DNA from: Chloroflexota bacterium
GTDB taxonomy: Bacteria; Chloroflexota; Limnocylindria; Limnocylindrales; CSP1-4
Reading direction: 5' to 3'
Assembly (NCBI GenBank): GCA_021785115.1
Contig: JAJYGO010000362.1
Location: forward strand, 1 to 15,557
Length of the DNA stretch: 15,557 bases
The number at the start of each line of letters is the position of its first letter. Positions within the stretch are counted from its first letter, which is position 1. Both the position numbers and the translations under genes were made by a program. The notes under the pieces were generated by a model. It was not told where the DNA came from. It searched no databases and saw only the letters and a program-made list of their open reading frames with translations. Positions 7,857 through 14,407 of the stretch are shown here, in pieces.

Positions 7857-7886
7857 AGTATCAGTATGGGCCAAACGGCCTGTCAA
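7848..7886 (-). promoter_or_regulatory. Promoter of the amino-acid ABC operon
   Basis: On the minus strand a perfect -35 TTGACA (7886-7881) is followed by an 18-nt spacer and GATACT as -10 (7862-7857). The spacer holds an inverted repeat, GGCC-N4-GGCC (7869-7880). Transcription would start near 7850 and give a leader of about 90 nt before the binding-protein ATG at 7759. Confidence 0.65.
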
Positions 7887-8019
7887 GTCCATGACGAGTG
7901 GGCCCGCGTCTCCGCGCCGCGCCCGCCGACGCAGGCGTCCACCGGCCCGGTGTCCCGTGCCTCCCGGGCAGCCCGCCCCCACCGAACGCCGCGAGGCGCG
8001 TTTCAGGAGGATCGGCCCT
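7887..8019. other. Gap with no recognised feature
   Basis: Between the ABC-operon promoter and the small ORF at 8020 I see GC-rich sequence with no gene-like frame, tRNA, recognisable riboswitch or plus-strand promoter. The promoter for the plus-strand genes downstream should lie here but is not evident. Confidence 0.4.
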
Positions 8020-8148
8020 ATGGGCTTCGAGCCCGTCAGGCGCATCGTGATGTACATCCAGTCAAGCGGTGTGCGTGACGCGGCCGCGGTCGACGGCACC
8101 CAGATCACGGCCTGGCGCAGGCGGCTGAACAGGAACCTGGGCGTGTAG
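8020..8148 (+). CDS. Small ORF, 42 aa, possible helix-turn-helix micro-protein
   Basis: The ATG at 8020 has a strong ribosome binding site (AGGAGG at 8005-8010, 9 nt upstream), and the ORF ends at TAG 8146-8148. The peptide starts MGFEPVRRIVMYIQSSGV. The pattern DAAAVDGTQITAWRRRLNRN (about residues 20-39) loosely fits a helix-turn-helix: Ala-Ala, a Gly turn, then a basic recognition-type helix. It is basic and cytosolic, with no signal or membrane segment. It ends 47 bp before the surface-protein start and is probably on the same transcript. It could be a DNA-binding micro-protein, a leader peptide or chance; I recognise no named family. The good ribosome binding site and the non-random composition compared with its flanks favour a real gene. 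Confidence 0.4.
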   Translation: MGFEPVRRIVMYIQSSGVRDAAAVDGTQITAWRRRLNRNLGV

Positions 8149-8168
8149 CCACGTCTACCCGGGGGCCC

Positions 8169-8192
8169 GGGGTCCGAGGAACGGAGGACCCC
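8169..8192 (+). promoter_or_regulatory. Hairpin overlapping the surface-protein ribosome binding site
   Basis: GGGGTCC (8169-8175) and GGACCCC (8186-8192) are perfect 7-bp inverted arms with a 10-nt loop. The likely ribosome binding site GGAGGA (8183-8188) runs from the loop into the 3' arm, so folding would partly hide it. The start codon at 8196 follows immediately. Confidence 0.4.
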
Positions 8193-8195
8193 ATC

Positions 8196-10673
8196 ATGGG
8201 ACACGGTTTCGCTGTTGGTGTACCCCACGGTCGCGCCGGCAACCGCATGCTCGCGGGACTCGCGGCGAGCGCCCTGCTGGTTCCCGGCTCGGCGCTCATG
8301 TTCGCACCGCGCGCGCTGGCCGCCGTGTCCTGCGATGGGTTCAGCGCTTCGGTCGCCGGCAGCTACGCGTGCACCGTGCCCGCAGGCGTTCAGACGCTTG
8401 CGTTCACCGCCGTAGGGGCCAATGGTGGGAGCGGGGGCACCAGCTACGGTGGAAACGGTGGTGGGAAGGGCGCGGCGATCACCGGGCTCCTGACCGTCTC
8501 CCCGGGTGATGTCCTGTCGATCATGGTCGGCGGGAACGGCCAGGACTCGCCGTACGGCGGCGCGGGTGGCGGGGGCTGGTCCAGCATCGCCACGGCCGCA
8601 GGCCCGCTCGTCATCGCGGGCGGCGGAGGCGGCGGTGGTGGTGGCGCCGCCGACGTCAGCGCAGGAGGGAATGGCGGCATCTCCGGCACCAGCGGGGGCG
8701 GTGCGGGGAGCAGCGCGCAGGGAGCGCCCGGGGGCAGCGGCGGCACGGCAGGGACCGGCGGAGTCGGAGGCAACCCCGGCAACGCAGCCGGTGGAGCAGG
8801 TGGCAACGTCGGCGCGAATGGCGGCGCGGGTGACACGGACTGGAGTACCGGCGGTGGCGGCGCCGGGTGGGGGACGGACACGACGGGCGGCACCAGCAAT
8901 GGGAGCTATGTTGGCGGCTACGCCGGAGGCGGCGAGAGCGGCTATCAGGGCGGCGGTGGTGGTGGCGGCTACGGTGGTGGTGGCGGTGGTGGAACAGGAG
9001 GCAGCGGTACGTACGGGACCGGCGGCGGTGGTGGCAGCAGCCTGATCCCGGCGGGAAGCTCGGCAGGGCTGTCGATCGGCGCGGCGCGCGTGTCCCTCTC
9101 GGCCGTGACCAGCAACACCGTCCCCGGACCGGCCATCCTGGCCACGCCGACGCAGGGCGATCGATCGCTCGCGCTGAACTGGACGGTGCCGTTGAACGAC
9201 GGCGGATCGACGATCACCGGCTACAACGTGTACGAGGGCACCAGCGCTGGCGGCGAGTCGTCGACGCCGGCAAACGGCGGCACGCTCATCACTGCGACGG
9301 ACTCCACCATCACCGGCCTGACTCCGGGCACCATCTACTGGTTCATCGTCAAGGCCGTGAACGCGAACGGCGAGGGCGCGGCCTCGAACGAAGTGTCGGC
9401 GACGGCCGCGACCGTCCCGGGCGCGCCCACCATCAACTCCACGACGGTGGATTACGTGGACGGTGGCGGCGTGACGTTCTGCTGGAGCGCAGCCGCCGCC
9501 AACGGATCGTCGCTCACCCAGTACAACATCTATAAGGGCACGAGTCCTGGCGGCGAGACGTTCGCCGGTTCCTACACGCCTGGCACCACCTGTGGCGGCC
9601 TGAACGGCCTCACGAACGGTACGCAGTACTACTTCTACGTCACGGGGGTGAACGGGATCGGCGAAGGCGCCGCCTCGAACGAGGTGACGGCGATGCCGTG
9701 GAAGGGAACGCCGACGGTCCCCGACGCGCCGACGATGGACGCGCCGGGCGCGGGAAACGGCCAGGTCGCGCTCTCCTGGTCGATGCCCTCGTCCAACGGC
9801 GGCTCGGCCATTCTCGGCTACAACGTGTACCAGGGCACCAGCCAGGGCGGTGAGTCGTCGACGCCGCTGAACGCGGCGCCGATCACGGGCACGAGCACCA
9901 CGGTCAGCGGGCTCGCCAACGGCACGACCTACTACTTCACCGTCACCGCCGTGAACGCGAACGGCGAGAGCCTGCCCTCCAACGAGGTGGCGGCCCGGCC
10001 GAGGGCGCCGAGCCCGCCCCTCGCCCCGCAGCTCGCGCTGGCGGTCAGCGCCGACCCGGCCACGCTCGTGGGACCGGGCAGCGTGACGTTCACCTACACG
10101 CTGACGAACCCCGGGGCGGTTCCCCTCGTCGGCGTGAGCGTCGGCGACAGCCTGTGCACGCCGGCCTACGTGGCGGGCGACGCGAACGGCGACGGGATCC
10201 TGGAGCCCGGCGAGAGCTGGACGTACCGCTGCACGGCGACGCTCGGCGCGACCGGCGCCGACGCGGCGCAGGCGAAGGGCAGCGGCAACGGCATGGGCGT
10301 GAGCGCCGCGGCGTCCGTCGTCGTCACGGTCACGCCGCGGGTGCTCACCCCGGTCTCGCTCGTCGACGGCATCGCCGCCGGGGTGAACCGCGGCACGAGC
10401 GGCTTCGGCACGCGCAGCCTCGTCGTGCCCGAGGGCTCGTACATCACCGTCCTCGGCCGGACCAGCCCGAACCTGGCCGGCTCGATCGTCCAGGTCTGGG
10501 TCCGCTCGAAGACCGGCGAGTGGCACCGGATCACCTCGCGCCTCGTGGCCGCCGACGGCACCGTCCACTACTTCGCGCGGGTCTCCGCCTGGACCGGCTA
10601 CTGGCTCCGCTTCGCCGGGAACGACACGGACGCGCCGGCCGCCAGCCACGGGCGAATCGCCACCGTGCGCTGA
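8196..10673 (+). CDS. Exported multidomain surface protein: Gly-rich, three FN3, DUF11-like domains, 825 aa
   Basis: The protein has an N-terminal Sec-type signal: a hydrophobic stretch 'MLAGLAASALLVPGSALMF', then cleavage near APRALA-AVSC (about residue 42). Residues 45-300 are a Gly-rich domain of the ALK/'Gly_rich' type, seen in FTAVGANGGSGGTSYGG, GDVLSIMVGGNG and PLVIAGGGGGGG. Three FN3 domains follow (about 308-404, 407-503, 507-603), each with the 'YNVYxGTSxGGES' strand and 'NGxGEGAASNEV' end. Residues 613-710 are DUF11-like, with a calcium-loop-like DANGDGILEPGE (662-673) and a Cys pair. The last 115 residues are beta-rich (YITVLGRTS, GYWLRFAGND). There is no LPXTG, C-terminal membrane anchor or catalytic motif, so it is probably secreted or loosely attached, with an adhesion or matrix role inferred. 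The ATG at 8196 follows GGAGGA by 7 nt. Confidence 0.9.
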   Translation: MGHGFAVGVPHGRAGNRMLAGLAASALLVPGSALMFAPRALAAVSCDGFSASVAGSYACTVPAGVQTLAFTAVGANGGSGGTSYGGNGGGKGAAITGLLTVSPGDVLSIMVGGNGQDSPYGGAGGGGWSSIATAAGPLVIAGGGGGGGGGAADVSAGGNGGISGTSGGGAGSSAQGAPGGSGGTAGTGGVGGNPGNAAGGAGGNVGANGGAGDTDWSTGGGGAGWGTDTTGGTSNGSYVGGYAGGGESGYQGGGGGGGYGGGGGGGTGGSGTYGTGGGGGSSLIPAGSSAGLSIGAARVSLSAVTSNTVPGPAILATPTQGDRSLALNWTVPLNDGGSTITGYNVYEGTSAGGESSTPANGGTLITATDSTITGLTPGTIYWFIVKAVNANGEGAASNEVSATAATVPGAPTINSTTVDYVDGGGVTFCWSAAAANGSSLTQYNIYKGTSPGGETFAGSYTPGTTCGGLNGLTNGTQYYFYVTGVNGIGEGAASNEVTAMPWKGTPTVPDAPTMDAPGAGNGQVALSWSMPSSNGGSAILGYNVYQGTSQGGESSTPLNAAPITGTSTTVSGLANGTTYYFTVTAVNANGESLPSNEVAARPRAPSPPLAPQLALAVSADPATLVGPGSVTFTYTLTNPGAVPLVGVSVGDSLCTPAYVAGDANGDGILEPGESWTYRCTATLGATGADAAQAKGSGNGMGVSAAASVVVTVTPRVLTPVSLVDGIAAGVNRGTSGFGTRSLVVPEGSYITVLGRTSPNLAGSIVQVWVRSKTGEWHRITSRLVAADGTVHYFARVSAWTGYWLRFAGNDTDAPAASHGRIATVR

Positions 10674-10696
10674 TCGGCGCACGCCCACGGCCCCGA

Positions 10697-10743
10697 CCCG
10701 ACGGGCCTGCCGGACGACCGGCGGGCCCGAGGATCCCGTCGGG
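10697..10743 (+). terminator. Hairpin terminator after the surface-protein gene
   Basis: GGGCCTGCCGG (10703-10713) pairs with CCGGCGGGCCC (10718-10728) around the loop ACGA, an 11-bp stem with one G-U pair. The flanks CCCGACGGG (10697-10705) and CCCGTCGGG (10735-10743) are a second perfect inverted repeat that could form an alternative stem. There is no T-run, which is common for terminators in very GC-rich genomes. It lies 24 bp after the stop codon. Confidence 0.55.
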
Positions 10744-10779
10744 AGGGACCGCCTCACCGTCGCCAGCGCATGCTCGTCC

Positions 10780-10814
10780 ATTCGGACACCGAATACTCCA
10801 GCTGGCTCTATAGT
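10780..10814 (+). promoter_or_regulatory. Promoter and 15-bp palindromic operator upstream of the isochorismatase-like gene
   Basis: TATAGT (10809-10814) is a strong -10. No consensus -35 is present at 17-18 nt. That position is instead overlapped by the perfect palindrome ATTCGG-ACA-CCGAAT (10780-10794), an expected layout for a regulator site. The start codon is 94 bp downstream. Confidence 0.5.
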
Positions 10815-10908
10815 CCGCTCTGCTGGATCATGGGTCCGCCGGGCCCGCAGCGCCCGCGTCGGGCCTGCGGTCGGCCGCGGCGCCGCGCCTGTCACCGAGG
10901 TGCTGAGG

Positions 10909-11523
10909 ATGAGCTCGCTTCCGCCACTCGAACCGCTCGACCCGACCACGACGGCGCTCGTGGTGATCGACCTGCAGCGGGGGATCGCCGGCGCCCCGAC
11001 GGCGCCCCTGGCCGCGACGGAGGTCATCGGCAACGCCCGTCGCCTGGCCGGGGCATGCCGCGAGGCAGGGGCGCTCGTCGTGCTCGTGCGGGTCACACCT
11101 TCGCCGGACGGACGCGATGCGCTGCATCCGGTCGTCGACGCCCCCGTGAGCTGGCAGGGTGCACGGCCGGCCGACTGGGCCGAGATCGTCCCGGAGATGG
11201 GACCGGAGCCCGGCGACCTCGTCATCACGAAGCGCCAGTGGGGCGCGTTCTACGGGACCGAGCTCGACCTCCAGCTGCGACGCCGCGGGATCACGACGAT
11301 CGTCATGGCGGGCATCAGCACCGACGCCGGGGTGGAGTCGACGGCCCGCGATGCGTACGAACGCGGCTACGCGCAGGTCTTCGCGGTCGATGCCATGACC
11401 GCGCGGTCGGCCGAGAGCCACGCCCGCACCGTGACGCACATCCTGCCCAGGATCGGGCGCGTCCGCCCGACCGACGAGATCGTCGCCGCCCTCCGCGGGG
11501 GCGGGACACCGGCGGCCGGCTGA
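10909..11523 (+). CDS. Isochorismatase-like hydrolase lacking the usual Cys, 204 aa
   Basis: This is a cytosolic alpha/beta protein of the isochorismatase-like (cysteine hydrolase) superfamily. The first catalytic residue, Asp21, is in TALVVIDLQRG. The Lys is Lys108 in DLVITKRQWGAFYGTELD. At the nucleophile position, where nicotinamidase-type members have Cys (TDxCV), this protein has TDAGV, so Gly141 replaces Cys. True isochorismatases (EntB, PhzD) also lack the Cys and cleave vinyl ethers using the Asp. The segment MAGISTDAGVESTARDAYERGY closely resembles uncharacterised actinobacterial hydrolases, so the substrate is unknown. The ATG at 10909 is favoured over GTG 10900 because GAGG lies 8 nt upstream of it. 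No siderophore or phenazine genes are nearby. It is flanked by its own promoter and a downstream hairpin, so it is probably monocistronic. Confidence 0.87.
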   Translation: MSSLPPLEPLDPTTTALVVIDLQRGIAGAPTAPLAATEVIGNARRLAGACREAGALVVLVRVTPSPDGRDALHPVVDAPVSWQGARPADWAEIVPEMGPEPGDLVITKRQWGAFYGTELDLQLRRRGITTIVMAGISTDAGVESTARDAYERGYAQVFAVDAMTARSAESHARTVTHILPRIGRVRPTDEIVAALRGGGTPAAG

Positions 11524-11539
11524 CCGACGGATGCGCCGC

Positions 11540-11583
11540 GACCGGGCACCCCGGCATCGGACGGCCGCGATCGGTGCCCGGTC
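11540..11583 (+). terminator. Hairpin after the isochorismatase-like gene
   Basis: GACCGGGCACC (11540-11550) and GGTGCCCGGTC (11573-11583) are perfect 11-bp inverted arms enclosing a 22-nt GC-rich loop. It lies 16 bp past the stop codon, with no T-run. It is probably a transcription terminator separating this gene from the MFS gene. Confidence 0.55.
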
Positions 11584-11675
11584 ACGGTGCCCAGCCCACG
11601 CTGTGAGGCACGCGCGACGGCGTCCGGACCGGCCGGAGTGCCCCCGGGAACATCGGCGAGCGAACCTGACCCCGC

Positions 11676-11681
11676 TACAGT
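11676..11681 (+). promoter_or_regulatory. Possible -10 of the MFS gene
   Basis: TACAGT lies 39 bp before the MFS start codon and matches a -10 at four of six positions. No convincing -35 is seen. It follows the hairpin at 11540-11583, so a new transcript should start in this gap. Confidence 0.35.
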
Positions 11682-11720
11682 GAGATCTGCAGTCGCCTGA
11701 CCCGGAGAGGAGGGGACAGG

Positions 11721-13091
11721 ATGGCGTCGTTGCCCGGCGAGGCACGGGCGGAGCTGCGGGTCAGGATGGGCCTGCGCGACCTGAGCGCGATGACGGCCTA
11801 CTGGCTCGGGCTGTCGGTCACCTGGGGCGCCCTGACGACCGTGGTCCTGCCGCGACTGGTCGAGCAGGCGGTGCCGGCGGCCATCAAGACCTCCGCGCTG
11901 TCGCTGATCGCGGCGCTGCAGGCGCTCATGTCGATCGTCGTGCAGCCGATGAGCGGCGCGGCGAGCGACCACCTGGTGACGCCCTGGGGCCGGCGACGAC
12001 CGCTCATGGTGGTCGGGGTTGCCGCGCAGACCGTGCTGATCCTGCTCCTCGTCGTCACCCACGCGTACCTGGCGATCCTCGTCGCGATGCTGGCGATCGA
12101 GCTCGCCTCGAACACGGCCCAGGGCCCCTACCAGGGCCTGCTCCCCGACATGGTCCCGCCGGGCGAGCGCGGCCTCGCCTCGGGCTTCATCGGGGCCGGG
12201 AACCTGGCCGGGAACGTCATCGGGGTGGCGGTGGGCGGCGTCGCGCTGGCGCTGGGTGACGTGGGGCTCGCGGTGATCTTCTCGGCCGGGTCGATCCTCG
12301 TGGGCAGCCTCGTCACCGTGGTGGCGATGCACGAGACGGAGGGCCGTTCGGGCGCGGGACGTGCCGAGGCGGTCGACTGGGCCCGCGAGCTGCTGCACCT
12401 CGGGCGGTGGACGGCCCCGGTCCGGCAGATCGTCCTCGAGGTGTGGGGCCGCGACGTCCTCGAGCACCGCGACTACCTGTGGCTGCTCGGGTCGCGCCTG
12501 GCGATCCTCATGGCGGCAGGCACGCTCCAGCCGTTCGCGTACTACTACCTGGAGGACACCCTGCACCTCGGCACGAACGCCGGGCTCGCGTTCGCGCCGC
12601 TGGGTGCCGTGGTCGCGCTCGTGGCGCTCTTCTCGGCGATCCCGGGCGGCGCGCTGACCGCGCGCTGGGGACGTGTCAGCACGGTCGCGTTGAGCGCCGT
12701 CAGCGGGACGATCGGGACGCTCCTCTTCGCGCTGGCCCCCAACTACCCCGTGCTCTTCCTCATCGTCATCCCCTTCGGGATCGCGCTCGGCATCTTCCTC
12801 TCCGCCGACTGGGCACTGCTCACGGACGTGGCGCCGCTCGACCAGGCGGGCCGCTACCTGGGGCTCTCGAACACCGTGACCGCCGGCGCGGGCGTGCTCG
12901 CCGTGGCCGTCGGTGGTCCGATCGCGGACCTGGTCAACCGCTACCAGTTCGGCCTGGGGTACCGGGCGGTCTTCCTGGTCGCCGCGCTGGAGTTCGCCGT
13001 CGGCGCCTGGAGCGTGCTGCACGTCCACGAACCCCGCACCGGCACGGCCGCCGGCCCGGGCGGCGCTCCTCCGGGGATCGCCGGTCCCTGA
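11721..13091 (+). CDS. MFS transporter, SLC45/GPH sugar-transporter-like, 456 aa
   Basis: This is a membrane transporter of the major facilitator superfamily with about twelve hydrophobic helices. MFS motif A is visible after helix 2 as SGAASDHLVTPWGRRRPLM (near residues 75-95). The fourth/fifth-helix segment 'NTAQGPYQGLLPDMVPPGERGLASGFIGAGNLAGNVIG' is typical of the SLC45/GPH-like group that includes sucrose/proton symporters, so a sugar or glycoside is the most likely substrate. This is inferred from family resemblance, and drug efflux is not excluded. A central cytosolic loop (about 205-255) separates the two halves. The ATG at 11721 has an excellent ribosome binding site (AGGAGG, 7 nt spacing). 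The Pro/Gly-rich tail is cytosolic. The DinB-family gene follows 52 bp later and may be co-transcribed. Confidence 0.9.
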   Translation: MASLPGEARAELRVRMGLRDLSAMTAYWLGLSVTWGALTTVVLPRLVEQAVPAAIKTSALSLIAALQALMSIVVQPMSGAASDHLVTPWGRRRPLMVVGVAAQTVLILLLVVTHAYLAILVAMLAIELASNTAQGPYQGLLPDMVPPGERGLASGFIGAGNLAGNVIGVAVGGVALALGDVGLAVIFSAGSILVGSLVTVVAMHETEGRSGAGRAEAVDWARELLHLGRWTAPVRQIVLEVWGRDVLEHRDYLWLLGSRLAILMAAGTLQPFAYYYLEDTLHLGTNAGLAFAPLGAVVALVALFSAIPGGALTARWGRVSTVALSAVSGTIGTLLFALAPNYPVLFLIVIPFGIALGIFLSADWALLTDVAPLDQAGRYLGLSNTVTAGAGVLAVAVGGPIADLVNRYQFGLGYRAVFLVAALEFAVGAWSVLHVHEPRTGTAAGPGGAPPGIAGP

Positions 13092-13143
13092 GGCGGGCTC
13101 GACGGCTCGGTCGCGACGGCACGAACGGAGATCGGAGGCAGTC

Positions 13144-13650
13144 ATGCGGGTCGACGAACTGCGGACCCTCTTCGAGTACAACGCCGCCGCGAACGAGCGG
13201 GTGCTGGCGAGCGCGGCCCGGATCGCCCCGGGCGACCTGGTCGCGCCGGCGGCGGTCAGCCACGGCAGCCTCCTCGGCACCCTGGCGCACGTCTACGCGG
13301 CCGAGTGGGTCTGGCGGATGCGTGTCGAGGAGGGCCGTTCTCCGGCGGCGCTGCCGACGGTTGCCGACGTCCCCGCGCTCGAGGCCGTGCACGAGCGCCT
13401 AGCGTCGGAGGACCGGGCCTGGGCTGAGCTCCTCGCCCGCTGCTCCGACGAGGATCTCGACCGCCCGGTGCGCTACGCGAACACGCGCGGGACGGCCTTC
13501 GAGACGCCGCTGTGGCAGATCGCGCTGCACGTCGTGAACCACGGAACGCAGTTCCGCGCGGAGGCCGCCGTGCTCCTGACGCAGCGCGGCGTCTCGCCGG
13601 GCGATCTCGACCTGATCGCGTATCTGCGCAGCCTGCCGGCACCGTCCTGA
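13144..13650 (+). CDS. DinB-family protein, 168 aa
   Basis: This is a cytosolic four-helix-bundle protein of the DinB/YfiT superfamily. It opens with MRVDELRTLFEYNAAANERVLAS, the typical first helix with the 'YNxxANxRVL' pattern. The metal triad is present: His49 in LGTLAHVYAAEWVW, and His129 and His133 in ALHVVNHGTQFRAEA. The length is normal. Family members are metal-dependent enzymes, some using low-molecular-weight thiols, others with unknown damage- or stress-related roles; no specific reaction can be assigned. The ATG at 13144 follows GGAGG with good spacing and begins the first helix, so longer upstream frames are rejected. It lies 52 bp after the MFS gene on the same strand. It is distinct from the HicB-DinB fusion at 2238, although both share the H...HxxxH pattern. 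Confidence 0.92.
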   Translation: MRVDELRTLFEYNAAANERVLASAARIAPGDLVAPAAVSHGSLLGTLAHVYAAEWVWRMRVEEGRSPAALPTVADVPALEAVHERLASEDRAWAELLARCSDEDLDRPVRYANTRGTAFETPLWQIALHVVNHGTQFRAEAAVLLTQRGVSPGDLDLIAYLRSLPAPS

Positions 13651-13770
13651 CCATCGGCCAGCCGGTGGACGAATGCGATGGCGTGCCGCCGGCCCGAGAG
13701 CGCTCCGCATCGTTCCGGCCGATATGCTTCATCCTTCAGGCACTGGTTCGTTCGATCGGGGGGACCGCAG

Positions 13771-14367
13771 GTGAACATCCGCTGGGTCGGTCTCGTGCTC
13801 GCAGCGGGCCTCGCCGTGGCAGGCTGCGCGGCGACGACCGGGGCGACCGCATCGCCGCCCGCAGCCGCTGCATCTGCCTCCGCCGCGGCAGCCGCATCCT
13901 CGCCCGCCTATCCCGCGGCATCGGCCGGGGCGTCTGCGGCGGTGTCCGGCACGGTGGCCACCGCGTCGGCCAACGGCGTCGGCCCGTTCCTGACCGGGGC
14001 GGGCGGCCGAACGCTCTACGTGCTGTCGACCGACGGGACGGACACGTCCGCGTGCACGGGCGCGTGCACGTCGGTCTGGCCGCCGTTCACCGTGCCCGCG
14101 GGCACGACACCGACCGCCGGTGCCGGGGTCACGGGCACGCTCGGCACGTTCACCCGCCCCGGCGGCGCCACGCAGGTGGCGTACGACGGGCACCCGCTCT
14201 ACTACTTCGCCGGCGACAGCGCTTCGGGAGAGACGAACGGCCAGGGTCTGCAGGACACGTGGGGCGTCTGGCACGTCGCGCTCGCCGCCGGTGCTGCGGC
14301 GGGCACCACGCCCGGGGCTTCTGCCCCAGCCAGCCCCGCGTCGTCCGGCTACGGGACCGGGTACTGA
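13771..14367 (+). CDS. COG4315-type secreted-repeat lipoprotein, 198 aa
   Basis: This is a cell-surface lipoprotein with the 'secreted repeat of unknown function' (Lipoprotein_15, COG4315). The GTG start gives VNIRWVGLVLAAGLAVAGC, with lipobox Cys19; a GGGGGG ribosome binding site lies 8 nt upstream. An Ala/Ser/Pro linker of about 50 residues follows. The first repeat, near residues 80-110, is GRTLYVLSTDGTDTSACTG with ACTSVWPPF. The second is VAYDGHPLYYFAGDS with TWGVWHVA (about 130-172). The conserved Yx(F/Y/W)xxD motif is clear in both as YVLSTD and YYFAGD. The C-terminal Ala/Pro/Ser tail is low complexity. The family's function is not known; the Cys pair may form a disulfide. The linker resembles that of the ABC binding lipoprotein. 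The 120-bp gap upstream holds TATGCT (13723-13728) as a weak -10 candidate. Confidence 0.9.
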   Translation: MNIRWVGLVLAAGLAVAGCAATTGATASPPAAAASASAAAAASSPAYPAASAGASAAVSGTVATASANGVGPFLTGAGGRTLYVLSTDGTDTSACTGACTSVWPPFTVPAGTTPTAGAGVTGTLGTFTRPGGATQVAYDGHPLYYFAGDSASGETNGQGLQDTWGVWHVALAAGAAAGTTPGASAPASPASSGYGTGY

Positions 14368-14407
14368 TCGGCGCGATCCTCCCGGGCCGTCGGATGCGCG
14401 GCTGCGG

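Noticed and set aside
8049..8058. Palindrome GATGTACATC inside the small ORF
   Set aside because: It is only 10 bp, lies within the ORF and has no matching copy elsewhere that I noticed, so chance is sufficient.
7760..8195. Riboswitch such as c-di-GMP or cobalamin upstream of the surface gene
   Set aside because: No conserved core of a known class was recognisable; only the small ORF and the short hairpin were supported.
8444..8899. Minus-strand Pro-rich open frame
   Set aside because: It is the complement of the Gly-rich domain (GGC/GGT read as GCC/ACC-type codons), with no start signal of its own.
6669..11228. A minus-strand frame open for about 1519 codons
   Set aside because: It runs antisense or out of frame across several well-supported genes. 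Long open frames are expected by chance when stop codons are rare at this GC content.
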